A stretch of 64,000 bases of DNA from an uncultured Aquimarina sp. (GTDB lineage: Bacteria > Bacteroidota > Bacteroidia > Flavobacteriales > Flavobacteriaceae): assembly GCA_947498935.1 (NCBI GenBank), contig CANMMM010000005.1, positions 124,001 through 188,000 on the forward strand, written 5' to 3'. The number at the start of each line of letters is the position of its first letter. The stretch's first letter is position 1. Made by a program: the position numbers and the translations under genes. The notes beneath the pieces are model-generated. The model had not been told where the DNA came from and ran no database searches. It saw only the letters and a program-made list of their open reading frames with translations. Of this stretch, positions 1-7,777 are shown in pieces.

Positions 1-438
1 AAAAACCGTATTCAGCTCAATGATACTTTGTACCGAATGCTCAATACCGAGAATCTAGCTTCTTACCTGATTATTACCCTGATTGCCATCATTGCGTTAT
101 TCAATGTGGCAGGAGCCATCATTATGATGATTATCGATAAGAAAAGTAACATCCAGACGCTGCACAATGTGGGTGCCTCGCTACAAAATATACGAAAGGT
201 ATTCTTATTCCAAGGGTCTTTAATGACGATCTTGGGTACTGTACTCGGGCTGATCATTGGGTTTATCATCATCACACTCCAACAGCAATATGGATTATTG
301 ATGATTACACCTACCCTACCGTATCCGACGCGTATTTCTTTCTTTAGTTTTGTGATTGTATTCCTAACGATTACCGTTATCGGATGCATTGCTTCCTTAC
401 TGGCATCTAGTCGCATCAATAAAAAACTGATTTCTTAG
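1..438 (+). CDS. FtsX-like ABC transporter permease, C-terminal part (5' end outside window)
   Basis: Open from the first base of the window to a TAG at 436-438, so only the last 145 residues are present. Three hydrophobic segments are visible: one near the start of the fragment, one after the charged KKSN stretch, and one at the end. The segment after the first helix (IDKKSNIQTLHNVGAS) is typical of the FtsX/LolC/MacB permease domain, in which a cytoplasmic loop couples to the ATPase. Such permeases move lipoproteins or other envelope substrates. The cognate ATPase is not in the window, so the substrate is unknown; a LolC/E-type role is plausible. The internal ATG at 37 is not the true start. 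Confidence 0.8.
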   Translation, partial: KNRIQLNDTLYRMLNTENLASYLIITLIAIIALFNVAGAIIMMIIDKKSNIQTLHNVGASLQNIRKVFLFQGSLMTILGTVLGLIIGFIIITLQQQYGLLMITPTLPYPTRISFFSFVIVFLTITVIGCIASLLASSRINKKLIS

Positions 439-488
439 CTTCCCTACAATTGTATATAAAAAGATTAGAAATGCACTTGTATTTTTAA

Positions 489-593
489 GAAGTGATTTAA
501 ACTTTTTCAATTTGCTATAAAAACGATCTTTTGCCCCCAAATTTTGTGATTTTTGAGTTCCGTAGCCATGCTATGCAACAAAAAAATCACTTC
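489..593 (+). repeat. Family B MITE-like element, copy B1 (short form)
   Basis: 105 bp beginning gaagtgattt and ending aaatcacttc, so the two ends are inverted repeats of about 10 bp. The interior matches the left two thirds of the 161-bp copies at 22830, 31734 and 53700 (ctataaaaacgatcttttg, gttccgtag, gctatgcaac). The right third is absent. The right end overlaps the stop codon of the outer-membrane protein gene at 593-595. Confidence 0.8.
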
Positions 594-1231
594 TAAATCT
601 TATACTGAGCTATTAATGACAGTACAGAGGTGTTTACATCTTGACGTTTCGTTACACCATATGCATAACGCATGCTGAGTAAAAATTTCTTAGAAAAATT
701 ATATCCAACCCCTAGAATAGCACCTAATTCAGCTTTTTTAGAGTCTGACTCTAGTTTAAAGAAATCACCATCCATTTGTATATCGGTGCTGTATATTATT
801 TCTCGATGAATGTTATAGCCTAATTGTGGACCGACCTGCATCTCTATGGTATCATTAAAATCAAAAATTACAGTTACAGGGACTAAAATCATAGCTTCAT
901 TGATTGTCCCTTCAATTTCTGAAAAAAATGCTGGTGAACTAGGATCTCCACTAATAAAAACTTTATTGGGGTCAATTGAAAAATTTGCACCTTGTAATGA
1001 AAATAATAATTCTGGCTGTATAGCGATTGCTTTTGTTAGCCTGATAGTTGCAAATCCACCCACTAAAAAACCTACTTTCCCTTTGTAATCAGTAAGCGAT
1101 TCGCTTTCTGACGATGATAAGGAAGCGTAATTGATTCCAGCAGTTACTCCAATATTGATTTTTTGACCTTGTGAAAAGATCGCATTAACTGTAATTAATA
1201 ATAGCCCTAGAATTATGTACTGTTTTTTCAT
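593..1231 (-). CDS. Outer-membrane beta-barrel protein (porin/PorT-like family)
   Basis: 212 residues. A signal peptide (MKKQYIILGLLLITVNAIFS) is followed by mature sequence starting near QGQKINIGVTAG. The rest alternates short amphipathic beta strands, with glycine-rich turns and aromatic residues, as in Bacteroidota outer-membrane beta-barrel domain proteins; a final strand ends LSLIAQYKI. No enzymatic motif is visible. The protein probably sits in the outer membrane, with unknown ligand. The gene stands alone, with repeat A1 upstream and repeat B1 at its 3' end. The stop codon lies in the terminal repeat of B1, which suggests the element inserted at or replaced the original 3' end. The family call is from fold pattern, not from a specific motif. 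Confidence 0.75.
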   Translation of the reverse strand: MKKQYIILGLLLITVNAIFSQGQKINIGVTAGINYASLSSSESESLTDYKGKVGFLVGGFATIRLTKAIAIQPELLFSLQGANFSIDPNKVFISGDPSSPAFFSEIEGTINEAMILVPVTVIFDFNDTIEMQVGPQLGYNIHREIIYSTDIQMDGDFFKLESDSKKAELGAILGVGYNFSKKFLLSMRYAYGVTKRQDVNTSVLSLIAQYKI

Positions 1232-1272
1232 CAGTGATACCGTAATGTTTATACTAACAATGCCTTTTATTT

Positions 1273-1363
1273 GCGTTAGGGATAGCAGTGGAAATCCCGC
1301 AGCCCCGACCTTTAGGAGGGGTGAGGAATTGCAGCGGATAGCCCGACCCTTGTGGTAACGCCC
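1273..1363 (+). repeat. Family A dispersed repeat, copy A1 (core type I)
   Basis: Begins GCGTTAGGGATAGCAGTGG and ends GGTAACGCCC, with GGATAGCCCGACCC inside. The core is of type I (gaaatccc, cagcc, gacc, taggagg, gaggaatt). It ends 5 bp from the dusB stop codon. Its outer ends GCGTTA and TAACGC are complementary. Confidence 0.85.
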
Positions 1364-1368
1364 TCATA

Positions 1369-2361
1369 CTACACGAACTCAAACCCTTCGAACTTCTGCT
1401 CTACCTCGTCAAAGGCTGCAAATACATCGGCTGCATCATCACTTGTCACCATTTTCATACGGTATTCTTTAAAATGTGGAATGCCCTTAAAATAGTTGGT
1501 ATAATGCCTACGTGTTTCAAAAACGCCTAATTTTTCGCCTTTCCAATCGATCGACATCTCTAGGTGCCTACGCGCTGCGGTTACTCGCTCTTGGAGTGTG
1601 GGAGGTGCTAGGTGTTCTCCTGTTTTGAAGTAGTGCTTGACCTCTCTAAAAAACCATGGATATCCGATACTGGCTCTTCCGATCATAGCGCCGTCCAGTC
1701 CATATTGATCTCTCATCTCTACAGCGCGCTCTGGGGAGTCTACATCGCCATTACCAAACACAGGAATGTGCATTCTTGGGTTGTTTTTTACCTCGGCGAT
1801 GGGTTTCCAATCGGCATTGCCTTTATACATCTGCGCTCTGGTGCGCCCATGGATCGCGATCGCCTTGGCGCCTACATCTTGTAAACGTTCGGCTACTTCT
1901 ACAATGCGTATCGAATCATGATCCCATCCCAAACGGGTTTTGACCGTAACGGGGAGTTTTGTGTGTTCTACCATCGCTTTGGTAAGCGATACCATAAGGT
2001 CTATATCTTTTAAGATGCCTGCTCCTGCGCCTTTGCTCACCACTTTTTTTACAGGACATCCAAAATTGATGTCTATAATATCGGGTTTTGAGGCTTCTAC
2101 AATTTCTATAGAGCGCAGCATCGAATCTAGATTGGCGCCAAAAATCTGAATCCCTACAGGGCGTTCTTTTTCGTAAATATCCAATTTCATCACGCTCTTT
2201 GCCGCATCTCTGATCAATCCCTCACTAGAAATGAATTCGGTATACACTACATCCGCTCCCTGCTCCTTGCACAATGCACGAAAAGGGGGATCACTTACAT
2301 CTTCCATTGGTGCTAATAACAATGGAAATTCTCCTACATCTATGTCTCCTATTTTTGCCAA
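1369..2361 (-). CDS. dusB: tRNA-dihydrouridine synthase DusB
   Basis: Flavoenzyme that reduces uridine in the tRNA D-loop using NADPH. Seen: the N-terminal FPLLLAPMEDVSDPPFR substrate/FMN motif, NFGCPVKKVVSKGAGAG (catalytic Cys region), KTRLGWD, AIAIHGRTR and a C-terminal GAMIGRASIGYPWFF FMN-phosphate motif, all in Dus family order. Length of 330 residues fits DusB. The frame is open to a TTG at 2382, but that codon lies within a TAttTTTG -7-like box (2380-2387). I therefore prefer the TTG at 2361, which gives a typical start (MAKIGDIDVGEFPLL). The gene is divergent from lepA and has no operon partner. Family call is firm; exact start is uncertain. Confidence 0.93.
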   Translation of the reverse strand: MAKIGDIDVGEFPLLLAPMEDVSDPPFRALCKEQGADVVYTEFISSEGLIRDAAKSVMKLDIYEKERPVGIQIFGANLDSMLRSIEIVEASKPDIIDINFGCPVKKVVSKGAGAGILKDIDLMVSLTKAMVEHTKLPVTVKTRLGWDHDSIRIVEVAERLQDVGAKAIAIHGRTRAQMYKGNADWKPIAEVKNNPRMHIPVFGNGDVDSPERAVEMRDQYGLDGAMIGRASIGYPWFFREVKHYFKTGEHLAPPTLQERVTAARRHLEMSIDWKGEKLGVFETRRHYTNYFKGIPHFKEYRMKMVTSDDAADVFAAFDEVEQKFEGFEFV

Positions 2362-2379
2362 AACAATTCGTATTTTTTG

Positions 2380-2387
2380 CAAAAATA
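2380..2387 (-). promoter_or_regulatory. Possible -7 promoter box for dusB
   Basis: Minus-strand TATTTTTG fits the Bacteroidota -7 consensus TAnnTTTG. No TTG lies at the usual -33 distance, so support is partial. If used, transcription would start near 2373 and leave a leader of only about 12 nt before the TTG start at 2361. Confidence 0.35.
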
Positions 2388-2475
2388 CAAATAATGTGCA
2401 GATACCCCAGACTTCTATCCCTATCTAAGGCTCAAAAATCACTGTAGGTATGCTACATAAGGTGCTAAAATCAGT

Positions 2476-2483
2476 TATATTTG
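2476..2483 (+). promoter_or_regulatory. Possible -7 promoter box for lepA
   Basis: TATATTTG fits TAnnTTTG and lies about 105 bp before the lepA start codon in the dusB/lepA divergent region. No clear -33 TTG is present at the usual spacing. Confidence 0.35.
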
Positions 2484-2588
2484 CAAGCCACGGCTATCAT
2501 TTGTACCACCGTGCTACTGTAGCCGCCGAAAAAGAAAAAAGGAAGTACTCGCTTGTATAGCGCTATTTCTACTAATGAATTACGATAG

Positions 2589-4385
2589 ATGAAGAACATA
2601 AGAAATTTTTGCATCATTGCACACATCGATCATGGTAAGAGTACACTGGCCGATCGTTTATTGGATTATACAGGTTCGGTAACTGCACGAGAGGCGCAGG
2701 CTCAATTACTGGATAATATGGATCTAGAGCGAGAACGCGGGATTACGATAAAGAGTCATGCCATACAAATGGATTATATCCATAACGGAGAGCATTACAT
2801 CCTAAACCTTATTGATACTCCGGGACACGTAGATTTTTCTTATGAAGTATCGCGTTCTATTGCTGCCTGCGAAGGGGCACTGCTGATCGTAGATGCTGCA
2901 CAGAGTATACAAGCACAGACGATTTCTAATCTTTACCTAGCGCTAGAGAATGATTTAGAAATCATCCCTGTACTAAACAAAATAGATTTGCCTAGTGCCA
3001 ATCCAGAAGAAGTGACGGATGATATTGTAGATTTACTGGGCTGTGATGCTGAGGAGGTAATTCCTGCGAGTGCCAAAACAGGAATCGGAATTGAAGACAT
3101 CCTGACTGCAATTATCGAGCGTGTACCGGCGCCTTCTGGAAATCCAGATGAGCCGTTACAGGCATTGATTTTTGATTCTGTTTACAACTCCTTTAGAGGG
3201 GTAGAAACCTACTTTAAGGTGGTGAATGGCGAGATTAAAAAAGGACAGCAAATTAAGTTTGTGGCTACTGGAAAAAACTACTTTGCAGATGAAGTAGGAA
3301 CGCTAAAGCTCAACCAAGTTGCCAAAAAAGAAATAAAAACAGGAGATGTAGGCTACTTAATCACAGGAATTAAAGATGCTCGTGAGATAAAGGTAGGAGA
3401 TACGATTACGGATGCCAAAACACCTACTAAAAATGCAATCGAAGGTTTTGAAGACGTAAAACCTATGGTATTTGCGGGTATTTATCCAGTAGATACTGAG
3501 GATTACGAAGAATTAAGGGCTTCGATGGAAAAACTACAGTTGAATGATGCATCCCTCGTATTTGTTCCAGAAAGTTCTGCTGCACTTGGTTTTGGATTCC
3601 GATGTGGATTCTTAGGCATGCTGCACATGGAAATTATTCAGGAGCGTCTAGAACGTGAGTTTAATATGACGGTGATTACTACGGTACCGAATGTATCCTA
3701 TCACGCGTTTACGAATAAGCACCCCGATGATATTATCGTAGTAAACAATCCTTCTGATTTACCTGATCCTTCTTCTATGAATCGCGTAGAAGAGCCGTAT
3801 ATCAAGGCTACGATTATTACCAAAGCCGATTTTGTCGGTTCCGTAATGTCATTATGTATCGAAAAACGGGGTGAGATTACCAATCAAACGTATCTTACTA
3901 CAGAACGGGTAGAGCTGACCTTCGATATGCCATTGGCTGAGATTGTTTTTGACTTCTACGACCGTCTAAAAACGGTTTCTAAAGGGTATGCTTCTTTTGA
4001 TTATACACCTATAGGAATGCGTTCTTCTAAATTGGTAAAGGTAGATGTACTCCTCAATGGAAATATTGTAGATGCATTATCGGCACTATTACATAAGGAC
4101 AATGCATATACTATCGGTAAGAAGATATGCGAAAAGCTAAAAGAATTGATTCCTAGACAGCAATTTGATATTCCAATCCAAGCGGCTATTGGTGCTAAAT
4201 TCATCGCTCGTGAGACGGTAAAAGCACTGCGAAAAGACGTAACTGCTAAGTGTTATGGTGGGGATATATCGCGTAAACGTAAACTCCTAGAGAAACAAAA
4301 GAAAGGAAAGAAACGTATGCGACAGGTAGGAAATGTAGAAATCCCACAAGAAGCATTTATGGCAGTACTGAAATTAAGTGATTAA
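2589..4385 (+). CDS. lepA: Elongation factor 4 (LepA), ribosome-associated GTPase
   Basis: 598 residues, the usual LepA length. GTPase motifs are in order: [10 protein letters not shown] at residues 11-20 (P-loop), RGIT switch I near 50-53, DTPGH at 76-80 and NKIDLP near 130. Domains II to IV follow, with the EF-G-like [15 protein letters not shown] segment. The LepA-specific C-terminal domain is rich in Lys/Arg and ends in the [21 protein letters not shown] region. It acts on the ribosome, where it is proposed to back-translocate or assist assembly. The gene is monocistronic, divergent from dusB and convergent with the HAD phosphatase gene, sharing a hairpin at 4437-4472. Confidence 0.98.
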   Translation: MKNIRNFCIIAHIDHGKSTLADRLLDYTGSVTAREAQAQLLDNMDLERERGITIKSHAIQMDYIHNGEHYILNLIDTPGHVDFSYEVSRSIAACEGALLIVDAAQSIQAQTISNLYLALENDLEIIPVLNKIDLPSANPEEVTDDIVDLLGCDAEEVIPASAKTGIGIEDILTAIIERVPAPSGNPDEPLQALIFDSVYNSFRGVETYFKVVNGEIKKGQQIKFVATGKNYFADEVGTLKLNQVAKKEIKTGDVGYLITGIKDAREIKVGDTITDAKTPTKNAIEGFEDVKPMVFAGIYPVDTEDYEELRASMEKLQLNDASLVFVPESSAALGFGFRCGFLGMLHMEIIQERLEREFNMTVITTVPNVSYHAFTNKHPDDIIVVNNPSDLPDPSSMNRVEEPYIKATIITKADFVGSVMSLCIEKRGEITNQTYLTTERVELTFDMPLAEIVFDFYDRLKTVSKGYASFDYTPIGMRSSKLVKVDVLLNGNIVDALSALLHKDNAYTIGKKICEKLKELIPRQQFDIPIQAAIGAKFIARETVKALRKDVTAKCYGGDISRKRKLLEKQKKGKKRMRQVGNVEIPQEAFMAVLKLSD

Positions 4386-4436
4386 TGGCTGAAGTGCACA
4401 GCACTTCATTGAAGTCCTGAACATATATACCATATA

Positions 4437-4472
4437 AAAATAAGGCTTAGCGTATTTCGCTAAGCCTTTATT
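4437..4472. terminator. Bidirectional terminator between lepA and HAD gene
   Basis: A hairpin with arms ataaggcttagcg and cgctaagccttta around a short loop, with A and T runs on the two sides. It serves lepA on the plus strand. On the minus strand it includes the final codons and stop (4460-4462) of the HAD gene, an economical overlap. Confidence 0.75.
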
Positions 4473-5278
4473 GTTTGGTGTGCTGCAATCACCTGATCGA
4501 TGATATGCTCTACGCCACGCTCGTTATTGCTTTTAGTTTGGTAATTAGCTACAGCCTTTACATTAGGGTGGGCATTCGCCATCGCAAAGCTGTACGTAGC
4601 TTGCTCCAACATCTCTAGATCATTGTTATAATCACCAAACACCATCGTTTCTGCTGAGGTTATCCCTAGGGATTGCTGTAACTGCTGTAATGCAAATCCT
4701 TTATTGGCATTGTTATGTGATAGGTCTAACCACATCTCACCCGATACTTTTACTTTCAATCGTGCTTCTAGGTGCTTTAGGGATGGATATAAATAGGCCT
4801 CTGCTCCTTTTTGGTTGCAGATCGCTATCTTTAGGTATTGATCTTCTACCACTGCCGATAAATCCGATACGACTTCAAAACGATCGTAGTATTCAGAGAA
4901 CATGCTTATAAATGCTGCTCCGTAATCTTCGATATAGCCTTTTTTACGCCCGCAAACCACTACCTGAGACCCTTCTAGTCCTTTGGTCTCTTCGAGTAGC
5001 TCTAAATAGGTGTTTCGGTCGATTTCTGTGGTCTGTAGTTCCCTACCTTGGTGCATGGTCAAAGCACCGTTTTCTGCAATGACATAGATCTGATCTTGGA
5101 TCGCATCTAGTTTTTGGACAATGCTGTAATACTGTCTACCACTAGCGGCTACAAAAATAATCCCGAGCTCTTGTAAGATCTTAAATTGTTCGAAAAACCG
5201 AGTACTCACCGCTCCTTCAGTATTTAATAATGTCCCGTCCATATCGGTAACAATCATTTTTACCCGAGATAAATCCAT
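4460..5278 (-). CDS. HAD-superfamily Cof-type phosphatase
   Basis: 272 residues when started at the ATG at 5278. Motif I is TDMDGTLL (Asp12 nucleophile, Asp14 acid/base). The Cof/type IIB marker VFGDYNNDLEML near the C-terminus supplies the Mg2+ ligands. A large C2 cap lies between them. Family members hydrolyse sugar phosphates, pyridoxal phosphate or flavin phosphates; the substrate here cannot be read from sequence. The frame stays open to an ATG at 5368, but the added 30 residues are a hydrophobic run unlike the family, so 5278 is preferred. The gene is divergent from the YjbQ gene. Confidence 0.88.
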   Translation of the reverse strand: MDLSRVKMIVTDMDGTLLNTEGAVSTRFFEQFKILQELGIIFVAASGRQYYSIVQKLDAIQDQIYVIAENGALTMHQGRELQTTEIDRNTYLELLEETKGLEGSQVVVCGRKKGYIEDYGAAFISMFSEYYDRFEVVSDLSAVVEDQYLKIAICNQKGAEAYLYPSLKHLEARLKVKVSGEMWLDLSHNNANKGFALQQLQQSLGITSAETMVFGDYNNDLEMLEQATYSFAMANAHPNVKAVANYQTKSNNERGVEHIIDQVIAAHQTIKA

Positions 5279-5380
5279 AGTGTATCTTATTTTAAACAGT
5301 AAAGGTATAGAGATAAAAACAATAGCCGCTATGCTTGCTGTAAATTTTGTATTAATTTCGTTATCCAAAAATTACTATTC

Positions 5381-5803
5381 ATGCATTTTTTTCAGAAAGA
5401 AATACGACTCAAACCTTATGCTAGGGGATTTCATTTAGTAACCGATGAGATCATCTCTCAGTTCCCAGAACTAAACACGATTAAAGTAGGACAATTACAG
5501 GTGTTTATAAAACACACTTCTGCTAGCCTAACGATCAATGAAAACGCTGATCCATCGGTACGGGTAGATTTTGAAAGCCATATCAATGTCATGGTACCCG
5601 AAAATGCTCCTTATTACATCCATACCTACGAAGGTCCAGACGATATGCCTGCACACATCAAGGCATCGCTTATGGGAGCTTCTGTGCAAATCCCTATTAC
5701 CAATGGACGTATCAATGTAGGCACATGGCAGGGCATCTACCTATGCGAACACAGAGATTATGGAGGCAGTCGTAAACTAGTGCTTACAGCCTATGGGAAT
5801 TAA
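5381..5803 (+). CDS. YjbQ/UPF0047 family protein (secondary thiamine-phosphate synthase type)
   Basis: 140 residues, standard for the family. Seen: FIKHTSASLTINENADPSV with conserved His, Thr, Ser and Asn; HIKASLMGASVQIPI; and the closing GTWQGIYLCEHRD. These contribute the family's metal/phosphate-binding pocket. Members have weak thiamine-phosphate synthase activity in vitro, but their physiological role is unsettled. The start at 5381 gives the usual N-terminus (MHFFQKEIRLKP). Convergent with the next gene, overlapping its 3' end by 4 nt. Confidence 0.92.
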   Translation: MHFFQKEIRLKPYARGFHLVTDEIISQFPELNTIKVGQLQVFIKHTSASLTINENADPSVRVDFESHINVMVPENAPYYIHTYEGPDDMPAHIKASLMGASVQIPITNGRINVGTWQGIYLCEHRDYGGSRKLVLTAYGN

Positions 5804-6237
5804 AACCAATTCGCCCACGGAATTCTAGAAAGCATTAACAACCATGCAATGGTGTAGAAAATAGCTAGTATCTTAAACTTTGGTGTAGAAGTCAGTTTCT
5901 TTTTATGCTTTGAGTACCCAACAGTAATAAACACAATGGTTAGAATCATAACGGTGGGATGCTCTACATTGTACAATCGAAGCAATGGATCGCCCATGAT
6001 TTCTTTTACGGGTACATCCTTAAACCACATGACGGTTGGAGATACAAAAAAGATAATAATCCCGATCAGCAATTGCATATGCGTTACAATCAATCCGAAT
6101 AATGAGATTCTAAAGTCCTTAGGACTGTATTCTTTTTTACCAAAAAGTCCTATTAATGCATTTACTGTAGCCAATGTAACTACCAGTACTACCAAATACG
6201 CCCAATAAGAGTGCACAATTTTTATCGCTTCGTACAT
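5800..6237 (-). CDS. Small four-helix membrane protein (cytochrome B-like, function unknown)
   Basis: 145 residues with four hydrophobic segments (about residues 10-30, 45-68, 90-112 and 122-140). His residues lie at the start of helix 1 (VHSYWAYL), in helix 2 (VTHMQLLIG) and before helix 3 (VEHPTVMI). That arrangement explains why relatives are named cytochrome B in Bacteroidota genomes, but haem binding is an inference. It lies in the inner membrane. The stop overlaps the end of the YjbQ gene. A hairpin that ends the upstream lipoprotein transcript lies just before its start, so it probably has its own promoter. Confidence 0.7.
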   Translation of the reverse strand: MYEAIKIVHSYWAYLVVLVVTLATVNALIGLFGKKEYSPKDFRISLFGLIVTHMQLLIGIIIFFVSPTVMWFKDVPVKEIMGDPLLRLYNVEHPTVMILTIVFITVGYSKHKKKLTSTPKFKILAIFYTIAWLLMLSRIPWANWF

Positions 6238-6277
6238 AATGATGTGTTTTACTCCTCAAAGGTACATATAATGTATA

Positions 6278-6311
6278 AAAAAACCTCGCTCTGGTAGCGC
6301 GAGGTTTTTAG
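6278..6311 (-). terminator. Rho-independent terminator after the repeat lipoprotein gene
   Basis: The stem aaaacctcgc ... gcgaggtttt, with a short loop and a T run on the minus strand, lies 27 nt beyond the stop of the lipoprotein gene. It is in the right place to end the receptor-lipoprotein transcript before the next gene. Confidence 0.75.
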
Positions 6312-6337
6312 AATATTATGATAAATAGTATAGCTTA

Positions 6338-7756
6338 TTAATTTGCACTTTCGTCAAAAAACTCATAGCGACCGCTATCGTTAAGCACTACCTTTTTAGA
6401 TTCTACAACTACTCCACTGTTAAAAGTAGCAAATGACGCGTTATATTTCTGACCTATCTCAGCATCTGGAAAATTAGCCAATAATACGATATTAATAGCT
6501 TCTAACAATTGCGCATCACTCCAGCTAGAAGAACCTCCTGTTCTATTAAAGTTTCCGAAATTATCTAAGTTACCTACTTGATTTTCGAAACCATCAGCAC
6601 CTGTTAACTCCTCTACTATTAAATCAAAATCAGCTGAAACAAAATCATAATTCACTGTATTATCAGGCACCCATTTTGTGCCATCGTGTGCAAAACTTAA
6701 TGTTGTAGGCAATACGTCTCTGCTCAAATTCCACTGACTACCGTCAAACACTAAATGCACATAGGTATACTCAGTTCTATTAGACCCCGTTAAACTGCTA
6801 TTAAACACTTCGTAAATGAATTCGTGTACATCTCCTTCTACAGCAAATTGATCGAATGTATTTTTTAGATAAATTGGTAATTTATTTTCTGCTTCTTCCT
6901 GATCAGAAAAGTTAGGAAAGTTCTCTCCCATCGCTTCGTAATCATCTATTGAGATCAGTGCTCCATCCTTAAGCGTCCATGTACTAGCGCCATCAAACTG
7001 AAAAACATTAGTAAGTTCATTTACCTGTCCATCAAAAAAATCATACGTCAACTTAACAACTGTATGCTGAACTGCGTTTGTAAATTTCGAATTTAAAAAA
7101 GTATTGATTTGTTCTTGATCCGAAAAATTACCAAAATTAGCTACATTTCCTCCTTGTGCCTCATAATCTTCTTCAGTTACTGTATACTTTTCGTTTAACT
7201 CAAAAGATTCTTCTGTCCAATCAGATGCTGTATATCTAAAATAACCTACTCTATCTCTAGGAGAATTTCCATCAAAGAAGACATATTCTAATTCTACTAA
7301 AAACCCATCTGCAGGAGTAGGGAATTGTGTGTTCAAAAATGCTACTATTTGCTCTAAACTTGAGAAGTTACCAAACTTAGCAACATTTCCTCCTTGTGCC
7401 TCATAATCTTCTTCAGTTACTTCGTAATTTTCATCAAAAGGAACGCTAGCCGCAGGGAAACCTTTAAAAAAGCCATAGTTTACAATCCCTGTTGACTGTT
7501 TTCCTAACCCCGGAAATTTACTTGCTAAAAGTGCTGGCAATAACTCTTTTGCTTGATCTAAATCAGCAAATCCCTTATTCGCAGCTACAAGCTCGTTATC
7601 AATCTCATCATAATCATCATCTGTCATAGTGACTTCTACCTCTCCTACTTGATCTGGATTGCTTATAGCGTCTAACTCCTCAAAGGTTTCTTCTAATGGA
7701 TCACAGGAGGCAACTGCTACTCCTACGAACGCTAGTATGTATAGTATTTTTTTCAT
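6338..7756 (-). CDS. Lipoprotein built of about five diverged repeats, partner of the TonB receptor
   Basis: 472 residues. The signal peptide ends in VAVASC with the lipidated Cys at 18 followed by DP, so outer-membrane or surface attachment is likely. The body holds repeat units of about 75-90 residues. Each opens with an acidic turn plus Tyr (MTDDDYDE, VTEEDYEAQGG twice, ISIDDYEAMGE), then a Phe-rich segment (KFGNFSS, NFGNFSD), a leucine helix and a strand ending in a hydrophobic-FDG motif. The last unit is more diverged. No SusD/RagB motif is visible. The gene lies 21 nt after the receptor gene, so the pair is probably one transcript and works as a receptor with its surface ligand-binding protein. 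The ligand is unknown; the acidic DDY motifs suggest a metal-ion or cationic ligand, but that is a guess. Confidence 0.75.
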   Translation of the reverse strand: MKKILYILAFVGVAVASCDPLEETFEELDAISNPDQVGEVEVTMTDDDYDEIDNELVAANKGFADLDQAKELLPALLASKFPGLGKQSTGIVNYGFFKGFPAASVPFDENYEVTEEDYEAQGGNVAKFGNFSSLEQIVAFLNTQFPTPADGFLVELEYVFFDGNSPRDRVGYFRYTASDWTEESFELNEKYTVTEEDYEAQGGNVANFGNFSDQEQINTFLNSKFTNAVQHTVVKLTYDFFDGQVNELTNVFQFDGASTWTLKDGALISIDDYEAMGENFPNFSDQEEAENKLPIYLKNTFDQFAVEGDVHEFIYEVFNSSLTGSNRTEYTYVHLVFDGSQWNLSRDVLPTTLSFAHDGTKWVPDNTVNYDFVSADFDLIVEELTGADGFENQVGNLDNFGNFNRTGGSSSWSDAQLLEAINIVLLANFPDAEIGQKYNASFATFNSGVVVESKKVVLNDSGRYEFFDESAN

Positions 7757-7777
7757 CTTTACGCTTGTTTTGTTTGA

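Noticed and set aside
5279-5368. N-terminal extension of the HAD phosphatase with a hydrophobic run
   Set aside because: It could mimic a membrane anchor, but the family begins at the VKMIVTDMDG segment, and the extension would overlap the leader of the divergent gene.
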